Shown here: positions 37,117 to 45,085 of the stretch, in pieces | Layout: every line of letters begins with the position of its first letter | Position numbering within the stretch: position 1 is the stretch's first letter | NCBI GenBank assembly: GCA_015654635.1 | Contig: JAATGP010000040.1 | Location: 1 to 59,000 of the forward strand | DNA from: Alphaproteobacteria bacterium | Lineage (GTDB): Bacteria > Pseudomonadota > Alphaproteobacteria > Micropepsales > Micropepsaceae | Length of the DNA stretch: 59,000 bases | Direction of reading: 5' to 3' | Notes under the pieces: generated by a model | The model's input: the letters and a program-made list of their open reading frames with translations, nothing else | What the model was told of the DNA's origin: nothing | Databases searched by the model: none | Program-made: the position numbers and the translations under genes

Positions 37117-37881
37117 CTAAATGCCTTCGCCGTCCACGCCGTGGATGCCGCATTCGTCCTTGGCGAGCCCGGCCCAGCGTCCGGCGCGATAATCTTCGCC
37201 GCTTTTCACCCGCCGCGTGCAAGGCATGCAGCCGATCGAGGGGTAACCGTCTTCCACCAAAGGATGGGCGGGAAGCTCATGCGCTTCGCGATAGGCTTCG
37301 AGATCGGCTTGCGACCAATCGGCGAGCGGATTGAAGCGGAAACGGCCCTGGAAAAACTCAACCTTTTGCATGGCCGCGCGTTCGCGGGTCTGGAACCGCT
37401 TGCGCCCGGTGATCGTGGCTTCGAAACCTTCCAGTGCCCGGCGCAATGGCACCACTTTGCGAAATTCGCAGCAGGCATCGGTGTCCCGCGACCACAACGT
37501 GCCGTCCGGATCGATCATTGCGCGATCACTGGGATTGGGCGCCAGCGAGCGCAAGTCGCCTAGGCCAAGCCGATCCTGGAGACGGTCGCGATAGCGCAAG
37601 GTCTCGCCAAACAGTTTGCCGGTGTTGAGAAAGAGTACCGGCGTGTTGGGATCGATTTCGGCGATCAAATGCAGCAGCACTGCGGATTCCGAACCAAAGG
37701 AGGAAACCACCGTTGTCATGCCGGGAAATTCCCGAAGAGCCAAGGAGACGATGCCTTTGGCATCCAAGCCTTCGGTGGCAGCGTGTAGAGTAGAAAGTTT
37801 GGCCTGTTGAGCCACCGAAATGGCCTCGCGCCTGGCACGCGGGGCACCGCTGACAACCGTTACTGCACTCACTTCAGCCAA
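37117..37881 (-). CDS. cysH: Assimilatory (phospho)adenylyl-sulfate reductase
   Basis: CysH reduces activated sulfate to sulfite for cysteine synthesis. The 254-residue protein has the PP-loop nucleotide motif VVSSFGSESAVLLH, a redox Cys in KDECGIH (C244), and the Cys pairs CC (137-138) and CMPC (218/221) that bind a [4Fe-4S] cluster. The cluster points to the APS-using (CysH II) form common outside enterobacteria. Its start overlaps the end of the siroheme-synthase-like gene by 13 bases. The sulfite reductase gene that usually lies between these two is absent here. Confidence 0.93.
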   Translation of the reverse strand: MAEVSAVTVVSGAPRARREAISVAQQAKLSTLHAATEGLDAKGIVSLALREFPGMTTVVSSFGSESAVLLHLIAEIDPNTPVLFLNTGKLFGETLRYRDRLQDRLGLGDLRSLAPNPSDRAMIDPDGTLWSRDTDACCEFRKVVPLRRALEGFEATITGRKRFQTRERAAMQKVEFFQGRFRFNPLADWSQADLEAYREAHELPAHPLVEDGYPSIGCMPCTRRVKSGEDYRAGRWAGLAKDECGIHGVDGEGI

Positions 37882-38435
37882 CCCTTCTCGTCGATAAGCC
37901 CATGCACCTCATCCGCCAGAGCCCCGCCGTGAATGCCATCGGCCAGCAGCCGCGCGCGCAAGGCACCCAGCTCTTCCAACCGGGCATCCCATTCGGGTCC
38001 AAACTGCTCTTCCAACAATTCGCGCAAGCGCCGCGCCAAGGCCGGAGAACGGCCATGGGTCGAAACGCTGAAAACGAGATCGCCGCGGCGCAGAATGGCG
38101 GGAATGTGAAAGTCGCAAAGTGCCGGCACATCCTCAACATTAACGAGGACTCCGGCAGCCCGGGCGCGGCTGGCCCAAGCGGCAGAGGCATCCTTATCCA
38201 GCCCAGCCACAAAGAGAAGCGAAAGGCCGTCGATAGCGCTTTGAGGGGATAGGCGCACAGGCTCTACGCCAGCGGCCACGAGCAAACTAAGGCGGCGTTC
38301 CAGCGCCTCGCCGCTGCCAATCACGCCGACACGAGCCATCTCTGGATTGAGAATAATCGGGAGCAACGAGCCTGCCTCATGGAACCACACAGAGGTAGGA
38401 GTGTTCCCGCCTAATTGCAAGAACATCGTGTGCAA
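37869..38435 (-). CDS. Siroheme synthase N-domain-like protein (precorrin-2 dehydrogenase fold)
   Basis: The 188-residue protein resembles the NAD-dependent dehydrogenase/ferrochelatase part of CysG (Met8p/SirC type): LLPIILNPEMARVGVIGSGEALERRL is a Rossmann start, followed by VNVEDVPALCDFHIPAILRRGDLVFSVSTHGRSPALA, a family signature. It would help make siroheme, the cofactor of sulfite reductase, which fits its overlap with cysH. The N-terminal about 30 residues are atypical and the start may be later. The glycine motif is GSG rather than the usual GGG. No methyltransferase domain is attached. Confidence 0.8.
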   Translation of the reverse strand: MHTMFLQLGGNTPTSVWFHEAGSLLPIILNPEMARVGVIGSGEALERRLSLLVAAGVEPVRLSPQSAIDGLSLLFVAGLDKDASAAWASRARAAGVLVNVEDVPALCDFHIPAILRRGDLVFSVSTHGRSPALARRLRELLEEQFGPEWDARLEELGALRARLLADGIHGGALADEVHGLIDEKGWLK

Positions 38436-38466
38436 TATAACATATCACACAATCAGATGTGTGTTT

Positions 38467-38724
38467 TTACGTATAACCGCGCAACAGCTCGATCACCGAA
38501 ACGCCGATTTTGTCGCCATGGATGACGATTTCGCCCCGCGCAATGGGCTTATCATTGGCCAGGATCAGCACCGGATCGTCCTGGTTGGAGTCAAGCTCGA
38601 TCACCGCGCCGCGGCCCATCCGCAAGAGCTGATGCATGGGGATGACGGAACGGCCCAAGACCACGGAGATTTCGACTTTGACATTGGTAAGATTGCCGAG
38701 CATGGACGGTATCCGAGAACGCAA
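38467..38724 (-). CDS. fliN: FliN-type flagellar motor switch protein (SpoA domain)
   Basis: The 85-residue protein is a single SpoA/SURF domain: VKVEISVVLGRSVIPMHQLLRMGRGAVIEL, then PVLILANDKPIARGEIVIHGDKIGVSVIEL. FliN forms part of the flagellar C-ring and binds CheY or FliM/FliH. A TTG start at 38724 is chosen because AAGGA lies five bases before it, whereas the in-frame ATG at 38703 has no ribosome site. It lies alone between sulfur genes and the divergent lipB, 18 bp from the latter, with no other flagellar gene in the window. A type III secretion homologue is possible. Confidence 0.8.
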   Translation of the reverse strand: MRSRIPSMLGNLTNVKVEISVVLGRSVIPMHQLLRMGRGAVIELDSNQDDPVLILANDKPIARGEIVIHGDKIGVSVIELLRGYT

Positions 38725-38742
38725 AACAATCCTTAGGGCGTC

Positions 38743-39393
38743 ATGGTTTCGGACTCGTTAATTTCAGCGCCGCAGTGGGTGATCCGCGACGGCCTTCTGC
38801 CCTATCCCGAAGCGGTGGAAACCATGGAGGCGCGAGCGGCCGCTATTGCCGAGGGTCTGGCGCCGGAGTTGATTTGGCTGGTCGAGCACCCGCCGATCTA
38901 CACCGCCGGCACCAGCGCCAAGGACAGCGACCTTCTCGATGCCCGCTTTCCTGTGTTTCAGACCGGTCGCGGCGGTCAATTCACTTATCACGGACCGGGC
39001 CAGCGCGTCGGTTATGTCATGCTGAACCTGAGGCCACGCGGCGGCGATGTGCGCAAATTCGTACGCGATCTGGAAGAGTGGCTGATCCGGACCCTGGCGC
39101 AGTTCAACGTCAAAGGCGAACGGCGCGACGGCCGCGTGGGAATCTGGGTGGCGCGCGGCACCCGCGAAGACAAGATCGCGGCCCTCGGGGTGCGGGTGCG
39201 GCGCTGGGTGACATTTCATGGCGTGGCGATAAATGTCGAGCCGGACCTGACACATTTCAACGGCATCGTGCCTTGCGGCATTCGTGGACACGGCGTCACC
39301 AGCTTGGCGGATCTGGGCATTCCGGCCACCATGGCCGATGTTGATGTCGCCTTGCGTGTTGCCTTTGAAGAGGTGTTCGGCCCCGTCGCATAA
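38743..39393 (+). CDS. lipB: Lipoyl(octanoyl) transferase
   Basis: LipB moves the octanoyl group from acyl carrier protein to the lipoyl domains of dehydrogenase complexes. The 216-residue protein has [36 protein letters not shown], the catalytic Lys144 in [13 protein letters not shown] and acyl-thioester Cys178 in NGIVPCGI, all in family order. It is divergent from fliN and ends seven bases before the convergent lrgB stop codon. Confidence 0.95.
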   Translation: MVSDSLISAPQWVIRDGLLPYPEAVETMEARAAAIAEGLAPELIWLVEHPPIYTAGTSAKDSDLLDARFPVFQTGRGGQFTYHGPGQRVGYVMLNLRPRGGDVRKFVRDLEEWLIRTLAQFNVKGERRDGRVGIWVARGTREDKIAALGVRVRRWVTFHGVAINVEPDLTHFNGIVPCGIRGHGVTSLADLGIPATMADVDVALRVAFEEVFGPVA

Positions 39394-39399
39394 CGGCGG

Positions 39400-40131
39400 T
39401 CAAGGCCACAGTTTCATTACCAGCGGCGCGAGGATCGAGGTCAAGACGCCGTTCAGCGCCAGGGCCAGCCCGGCAAAGATTCCGGCGATGCGGCTATCGT
39501 GAAATGCGCTTGCCGTGGCGATGCCGTGGCCGGAGAGGCCCGCAGCAAAGCCATGGGCCGCATGATCCTTCATGCGCAGAAGCCGCTTCACGGGGCCAGC
39601 GATCACTGCCGTAAAAATGCCCGTGACAACGACCAGCGTGGCGGTGAGCGAGGGAAGACCACCGATCATGGCGGCAATGCCCATCGCTATCGGGGTCGTC
39701 ACCGATTTGGGTGCCAAGGACGCCAACACCGCATGGGGCGCACCGAGCAGCCAAGCGATACCCACCGCGCTGAAGATCGCCGTTAGCGAACCCGCGAACA
39801 AGGCAATCGTAATGGGAACGGCCAAACGCTTCACCCGCCCCCACTCCGCCGCCAGCGGAACCGCCAGCGCCACGGTGGCGGGGCCAAGCATGAAATGGAC
39901 AAACTGCGCGCCCGCGAAATACGTCGTGTAGGGCGTGTGCGTCAGCGCCAGCAAGGCCGCCAAGGGAATGGTGGCGAGCATTACGGGATTGGCCAAAGGG
40001 TGGCGGTCGGTTGCCGCTGAAATGCGGTCGGCAATGGCGTAAGCGGCCAGTGTCGCGAACAGCCAGAGCAAAGGACTGGCCGACAAATAGACCCAGAGCT
40101 GCGCCACGTTTTGCATTGCTGCATTTGGCAT
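39400..40131 (-). CDS. lrgB: LrgB/CidB family membrane protein
   Basis: The 243-residue protein has about six to seven hydrophobic segments and the LrgB signatures NPVMLATIPLAALL, FMLGPATVALAVPLA, SLAPKSVTTPIAMGIA and HGIATASAFH. LrgB-type proteins are studied as modulators of murein hydrolase export and, more recently, as pyruvate or glycolate/organic-acid carriers. Its ATG overlaps the stop of lrgA by one base, so the two are translationally coupled. No LytSR-type regulator is adjacent; the LytTR pair of the window is 29 kb away and unrelated in position. Confidence 0.9.
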   Translation of the reverse strand: MPNAAMQNVAQLWVYLSASPLLWLFATLAAYAIADRISAATDRHPLANPVMLATIPLAALLALTHTPYTTYFAGAQFVHFMLGPATVALAVPLAAEWGRVKRLAVPITIALFAGSLTAIFSAVGIAWLLGAPHAVLASLAPKSVTTPIAMGIAAMIGGLPSLTATLVVVTGIFTAVIAGPVKRLLRMKDHAAHGFAAGLSGHGIATASAFHDSRIAGIFAGLALALNGVLTSILAPLVMKLWP

Positions 40132-40487
40132 TACTCGCGCTCCTCCAAATGCAGCCGGTGCACCACGAAGCGGAAAACGAGCGCGGTCACGGCCAGGGTC
40201 AGGGCGGTCGACACGACAATGGCCACGCCGAGGGCAAGACCCTGGCTCTTCAGGAGCGGCAGGAACTGTACCACCCCCACCGCCGCAGGCAGGAACAGCA
40301 GCGATAGCGTGCTGATGATCGGGCGGGCAGCCTGCAGCGTGAAATCACGTAAGCGATGACTGGCAAGACAGGCGACGACGAGCAAGCAAAGGCCGATGAC
40401 GGGCCCCGGAATGCCCAGACGCAAAACGCGGGCAAGGCTCTCACCAATGAGCTGGAAGGCGAGCAAGACGGCAAAAGCGGGCAGCAT
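40131..40487 (-). CDS. lrgA: LrgA/CidA family holin-like protein
   Basis: The 118-residue protein has four hydrophobic helices and the LrgA pattern: LLAFQLIGESLARVLRLGIPGPVIGLCLLV, FLPAAVGVVQFLPLL. It acts with LrgB in the inner membrane. Its start shares bases with the acylphosphatase stop (TGATG), so pccA, the acylphosphatase gene, lrgA and lrgB look like one operon. Confidence 0.88.
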   Translation of the reverse strand: MLPAFAVLLAFQLIGESLARVLRLGIPGPVIGLCLLVVACLASHRLRDFTLQAARPIISTLSLLFLPAAVGVVQFLPLLKSQGLALGVAIVVSTALTLAVTALVFRFVVHRLHLEERE

Positions 40488-40792
40488 CAGAATGACGAGC
40501 GGCGGCGAAAGCCTTTTTCGGCTGGCGGCTCGGCCTTATGGAGTTCAATATTGGTGACACGAGCGCCAGAAGGACCGCGCATACAGAGGCCCACGAAGGT
40601 TTCTACCGCTGCATTGGGGCCGGAGACCAAGACTTCCAGCGTATCGTCGAAGCGGTTGCGCACCCAGCCGTCAAGCGCAAGACGGTGCGCTTCAGTGATG
40701 GCGAAATTGCGAAAACCGACCGACTGCACAAAACCCTCAACGCGAATGCGCAGAGTTGTCAGATCGTCATCCGGGGGAGTGGAATCCGTCAT
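40487..40792 (-). CDS. acyP: Acylphosphatase
   Basis: This small enzyme hydrolyses acyl phosphates. RIRVEGFVQSVGFRNFAITEA contains the conserved catalytic Arg in VGFR, and LDGWVRNRFDDTLEVLVSGP contains the catalytic Asn. I place the start at an ATG (40792, 101 residues). A GTG at 40843, overlapping the pccA stop as GTGA, would give 118 residues and is equally plausible. A basic tail (KGFRRRSSF) ends the protein. Confidence 0.87.
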   Translation of the reverse strand: MTDSTPPDDDLTTLRIRVEGFVQSVGFRNFAITEAHRLALDGWVRNRFDDTLEVLVSGPNAAVETFVGLCMRGPSGARVTNIELHKAEPPAEKGFRRRSSF

Positions 40793-40839
40793 CGCCAAAG
40801 ATTTGCACGGCGGGGAACGCGCTGCAACGGGTGCAATCG

Positions 40840-42834
40840 TCACGCAAATTCGAGAATGACATCGCCCAGCGCAAGATTATCGCCCGGCCGCACCTTGATC
40901 GCAGCGATTCTGCCGTCGCGCTCCGATACCAGCACATTTTCCATCTTCATGGCCTCCACCACGGCGAGAGGCTCGCCCAACTTCACTTCCTGGCCGGGGT
41001 CGACCTTGATAGCGACCACAAGGCCGGGCATGGGACATCGCAGAAATTGCGAGCTGCCGTTCTGGGCGCGCTGCGGCATGAATTTGGCAAGCTCCGCTGC
41101 TCGCGGCGCCCGCACCGTGACGAAGGCCTCCTGACCGCCCTGGCTGAGGCGATATCCGCCAGGAAGGCGCGTCAGCTGAATCACATAGGTTCTTCCACCA
41201 TCGCAAAGACGCAGCGCCGGTTCGCCCGGGCGCCAGTCGATCTGTACGGTGTAAAGTTGGTCTGCAAGGCTCGCCGTCAACGTGCCTTGCGCCAGCACAA
41301 CATCCGCAACAGCGATATCCTCGCCGCCGACGGTGGCGACAAAGGCCGCCGTGCCCGTGCGATCCGGTGCCGCCCCGCTATGAGCGGCGCGCCGCGTCCG
41401 CAGAAGCTTGGCTGCCACCGCTGCCGCCACGAACCGGCGCTTGGCGGCGCCGTCGAGCGCACGCCCCTTAAAGCCATGCGGGAACTCTTCGGCAATGAAG
41501 GCGGTGGAAAGGCGACCTTCGCGGAAGCGCGCGTTCTGGGTGAGCGCCGACAGGAAGGCGACATTGTGGGTGATACCGTCGATGACAAATTCATCCAGCG
41601 CCACCGCCATGGCATCGATGGCCTCAAGCCGCGTCGGCGCATGGAGCGAGACTTTGGCAATCATGGGATCGTAGTGGATGGTGACTTCGCTGCCTTCCTG
41701 CACGCCGGTATCGATCCGCAGCGTAGCGTTGCCGATATCGCCTTCTGGCGGCGTGCGATAGCGCACCAAGCGCCCTGAGGAAGGAAAGAAGCCGCGCGCC
41801 GGATCCTCGGCATAGACCCGCGCTTCCAGGGCATAGCCATTGAAGTTTATATCGCTTTGCCTGAAGGCCAACGCCTCGCCTGCCGCGACACGGATCATCC
41901 ATTCGACCAGATCAAGCCCGGTCACCATTTCGGTAATGGTATGTTCCACCTGCAGGCGCGCATTCATTTCGAGAAAGTAGAATTTCTTGTCCAGCCCGAC
42001 CGCGAACTCTACTGTGCCGGCGCTGTCGTAGTCGGCTGCCTTGGCAAGCGCCACCGCCTCCGCCCCCATGCGGGCACGCATTTCGGGATCGACAAAGGGC
42101 GACGGCGTTTCCTCCATCACCTTTTGATAGCGGCGCTGTAAGGAGCACTCGCGCTCGCCCAGATGAATGACATGGCCATGCTTGTCACCCAGCACTTGCA
42201 CTTCGATATGGCGCAGAGGCGAAATGTATTTCTCGATAAAGAGGCGGTCATCGCCGAAACTGGTGCGGGCTTCGTTGTGCGAGGAGAGCAGCGCCTGCTC
42301 CAACTCATTTTCGCTGTGGACAATGCGAAGGCCCTTGCCGCCGCCGCCCGCGGAGGATTTGACCATCACCGGATAGCCGATCTCGGCGGCGATGCGGGCA
42401 GCATGGCGCAGATCGATGACCTCGCCGACATAGCCGGGGATGGTCGAAACCTGGGCCGCCTTGGCAAGTTTCTTGGAATAGATTTTGTCGCCGAGCCGGG
42501 CGATGGCTTCGGGTGAAGGCCCGATGAAGGCCAGTCCCGCCACGCGCGTCACGGCCTCGGCAAACGCTTGGCGTTCCGAGAGGAATCCGTAGCCAGGATG
42601 GATCGCCTCAGCCCCGGTCTGACGCGCCGCTTCCAAAATGGCATGTGTATTCAGGTAGGATTGGGAGGCGGGCGCCGGACCGATAGGCACCGCCTCGTCC
42701 GCCAGCGTCGTGTGCAAAGCGCCGTGATCGGCGTCCGAATAGACGGCGACGGTGGCGATGCCCATGCGCCGTGCGGTTTTGATGATGCGGCAGGCGATCT
42801 CGCCGCGATTGGCAATCAATATTTTTGTGAACAC
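40840..42834 (-). CDS. pccA: Propionyl-CoA carboxylase alpha subunit (biotin carboxylase + BCCP)
   Basis: This 664-residue subunit carries out ATP-dependent carboxylation of biotin. The N-terminal biotin carboxylase part (about 1-450) has KILIANRGEIACRI, VMVKSSAGGGGKGLRIV, FIEKYI..RHIEVQVLGD and FLEMNARLQVEH. A BT/linker region follows, and the C-terminal biotinyl domain has AMKMENVL with the biotinylated Lys. STAFIAEEFPHGF is typical of PccA, so propionyl-CoA is preferred to methylcrotonyl- or acetyl-CoA as substrate, also because the matching beta subunit lies at 48197-49729. It is divergent from the FUSC gene. Confidence 0.92.
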   Translation of the reverse strand: MFTKILIANRGEIACRIIKTARRMGIATVAVYSDADHGALHTTLADEAVPIGPAPASQSYLNTHAILEAARQTGAEAIHPGYGFLSERQAFAEAVTRVAGLAFIGPSPEAIARLGDKIYSKKLAKAAQVSTIPGYVGEVIDLRHAARIAAEIGYPVMVKSSAGGGGKGLRIVHSENELEQALLSSHNEARTSFGDDRLFIEKYISPLRHIEVQVLGDKHGHVIHLGERECSLQRRYQKVMEETPSPFVDPEMRARMGAEAVALAKAADYDSAGTVEFAVGLDKKFYFLEMNARLQVEHTITEMVTGLDLVEWMIRVAAGEALAFRQSDINFNGYALEARVYAEDPARGFFPSSGRLVRYRTPPEGDIGNATLRIDTGVQEGSEVTIHYDPMIAKVSLHAPTRLEAIDAMAVALDEFVIDGITHNVAFLSALTQNARFREGRLSTAFIAEEFPHGFKGRALDGAAKRRFVAAAVAAKLLRTRRAAHSGAAPDRTGTAAFVATVGGEDIAVADVVLAQGTLTASLADQLYTVQIDWRPGEPALRLCDGGRTYVIQLTRLPGGYRLSQGGQEAFVTVRAPRAAELAKFMPQRAQNGSSQFLRCPMPGLVVAIKVDPGQEVKLGEPLAVVEAMKMENVLVSERDGRIAAIKVRPGDNLALGDVILEFA

Positions 42835-42916
42835 GCATCGCTCCGGCTATGTTTCGGGGCGCGAGAACGGCATTTACCCAGTTGCTTTTAGGTGTTCCGC
42901 AGGCTCTGGTAAACCT

Positions 42917-45085
42917 ATGTTTGGCCTTCATTTGATTCCTAACCCATGGATAGGCGTTCCGCGCCGCCTGGGTCTCGCCCTGTTCCGCCTGCACATCGAG
43001 AATGGCGCCTTCGTCTCGTTGGCCATGGGGGTGGTGGGGATCGTCTTCGCCCTCTCCTTCGGCCGCACCGTGGCGATCCTGGCAGCGTCTGGCGCCCTCT
43101 GCGCCTCCATCGTCGACAAGCCAGGCCCCATTGCCGTGAAAGCGCGGATGTTCGCCCTGGCCGTTTCGGGCTCGGCCCTGATCGCCCTCTTTACCATGCT
43201 GTTTGAGCACCACGTGGTGCTCATGGGCTTGCTTGTGGCGGCAATGAGCTTTGTCTCGGGCCTGGTCTCGGCTTATGGCCGGCGCGCGATCGGTCTTTCC
43301 GTCAGTGCCGTGCTGGCCCTGCTCTTCGGATTTATGGCCAACCGCAATGCCCTGATGTCCCCTTACGACTATGCTGGTATCTTCCTGGCTGGCGGGGTCG
43401 CCTATGCCGTCTTTTCGCTGGTCGGCTCCATAGTGCTCGACATCCGCAACCGCCGCATGTTCCTGGGCGAAGCGGTGCATGCCTTCAGCGCCTATCTGTC
43501 GGCCAAGGCGGAACTTTACGAGCCCAAGGCGCGCCGGCGTCTTGCCCTGGAAAATTTGGTGGAGCGCCATGCCGCCTTTATCGAAAAGCTGCAGGCGGCA
43601 CGCGATTTCATCTTCCCGGGCCAGAGGACCGCATCACGCCAGCGCTGGATGGCGGCACTGCTCGCCCTGCTCGACTGCTTCGAAGCGGTGGTATCGAGCG
43701 ATGCCGACGTCGAAACACTGCGCCAGTCGGGCCATAACGATCTTCTGCTACGCCTCAAAGCACTGACCAATACCTTTGCGGCCGATACCGAAGAACTGGC
43801 GCTGGCCTTGTCGACGCCGGGCATCAAGTTCAGCTTCAACCCGCACACCCAAGAAGTTCTGGAACTCCAGGCCGAGGTCGACCGGCTGGCCGCCACCGCC
43901 TGGGGGCGCGAGCCATTGGCTGTTTCGGCGTTCCGTTCCACCGGGCACAAATTGGCTTATGGCATCGCCCGCCTGGAGCGGCTGGCCCTGGCCACCGACA
44001 ATTCTGCCGACGCCCGCCGCATTCTGCCCAATGTCGACCTCGAGGCCTTTGTGCAGCGCGACAAGATGGACCCGCGCGTGTTGCTTGGCCTTTTCAGCCT
44101 GTCCTCGCCGGTGATGCGCTATGCCATCCGGCTGACCGGCGCCATGACCAGCGGCTATCTGCTGACGTTGCTGTTGCCCAATATGGTCCATGGCGGCTGG
44201 GTGCTGCTCACCACCTCGCTGATCTTGCGGGCGAGCTACAGCATCACGCGCCAGCGCCGCAACGACCGCATTATCGGCACCGCGGCAGGCTGTGTGATTG
44301 CGGCGGTGCTGGTGCATTACATTCCACGTGATCTATTGTTCCTGCCGGTGATCTTCACCGTGGGTGGGGCCCATGCCTTTGCCGATGTTGCCTTCCGCAT
44401 TACCGGCATGTGCGCTTCGGTGACCGCACTGCTGCAGTTGCATTTCTTAGGTCCCGAAGTGGAGCCGAGTTCGGTTCTGGTGATCGAACGGCTGGGCGAC
44501 ACGCTGGTGGGCGCTGGCCTCGCCTGGGGCTTCAGCTTTCTGCTGCCAAGCTGGGAGCGGCGCAATGTGCCCAAGCTGGTGCAGGCCAAAGTGGCGGCGG
44601 ACCGCGGCTATGCCGAGCTGGCGCTGACGCGCCGCCGCAACGACACCGATTTTCGCCTCGCCCGCAAGCGTGCTCATGATGCGGCGGCAAATCTGGCGAT
44701 GACGGTGCGGCGCCTCGCCGATGAGCCCAAGATCAACCGCGAGCTGCTGACAGCGCTGCACGATCTTGTTGCCGCCAATTATCTGTTGGCGTCCGACCTT
44801 GCCTCGATGCGGGTTTTGTTCCGCACGCGGACCAATGAACTAGACGCCGAGGCTACCGAAAAGCTGCTCGATACGGCGCGCAGCAATGTTGCGCTGATGC
44901 TGGCGACACCCGAAGACAAAGTGCCCGAGCAGGCGCGGCTGTCGCGGCGCAGCCTGGGCGACAGCCTCGGCGGGCACAATGCCATGGTATCGCTGACCCG
45001 CCGGCTGATTCACATCGAACGGACGGCGGAGCGCGTCTCCGCGCTCGCCGCCGCTGTTCTAAAGACTACTTCTTCTCCGCCATAA
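42917..45085 (+). CDS. FUSC-family inner-membrane protein (YccS/AaeB-like)
   Basis: The 722-residue protein has two blocks of predicted membrane helices (about residues 30-160 and 385-515) separated by and followed by soluble helical regions, the layout of fusaric-acid-resistance/YccS proteins. Clear segments include FVSLAMGVVGIVFALSFGRT and a second-half TSLILRASYSITRQRRNDRIIGTAAGC, the latter a hallmark of the FUSC domain. Such proteins are linked to efflux of aromatic acids or envelope stress; no substrate can be assigned. The ATG at 42917 is chosen; the open frame upstream overlaps pccA. Its 3' end overlaps the convergent peptidase gene by 20 bases. Confidence 0.87.
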   Translation: MFGLHLIPNPWIGVPRRLGLALFRLHIENGAFVSLAMGVVGIVFALSFGRTVAILAASGALCASIVDKPGPIAVKARMFALAVSGSALIALFTMLFEHHVVLMGLLVAAMSFVSGLVSAYGRRAIGLSVSAVLALLFGFMANRNALMSPYDYAGIFLAGGVAYAVFSLVGSIVLDIRNRRMFLGEAVHAFSAYLSAKAELYEPKARRRLALENLVERHAAFIEKLQAARDFIFPGQRTASRQRWMAALLALLDCFEAVVSSDADVETLRQSGHNDLLLRLKALTNTFAADTEELALALSTPGIKFSFNPHTQEVLELQAEVDRLAATAWGREPLAVSAFRSTGHKLAYGIARLERLALATDNSADARRILPNVDLEAFVQRDKMDPRVLLGLFSLSSPVMRYAIRLTGAMTSGYLLTLLLPNMVHGGWVLLTTSLILRASYSITRQRRNDRIIGTAAGCVIAAVLVHYIPRDLLFLPVIFTVGGAHAFADVAFRITGMCASVTALLQLHFLGPEVEPSSVLVIERLGDTLVGAGLAWGFSFLLPSWERRNVPKLVQAKVAADRGYAELALTRRRNDTDFRLARKRAHDAAANLAMTVRRLADEPKINRELLTALHDLVAANYLLASDLASMRVLFRTRTNELDAEATEKLLDTARSNVALMLATPEDKVPEQARLSRRSLGDSLGGHNAMVSLTRRLIHIERTAERVSALAAAVLKTTSSPP

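Noticed and set aside
39400..40487. lrgAB under control of the LytTR pair at 9396-11350
   Set aside because: LytSR controls lrgAB in Firmicutes, but here the pairs are 29 kb apart with unrelated neighbours, and lrgAB is coupled to pccA and the acylphosphatase gene.
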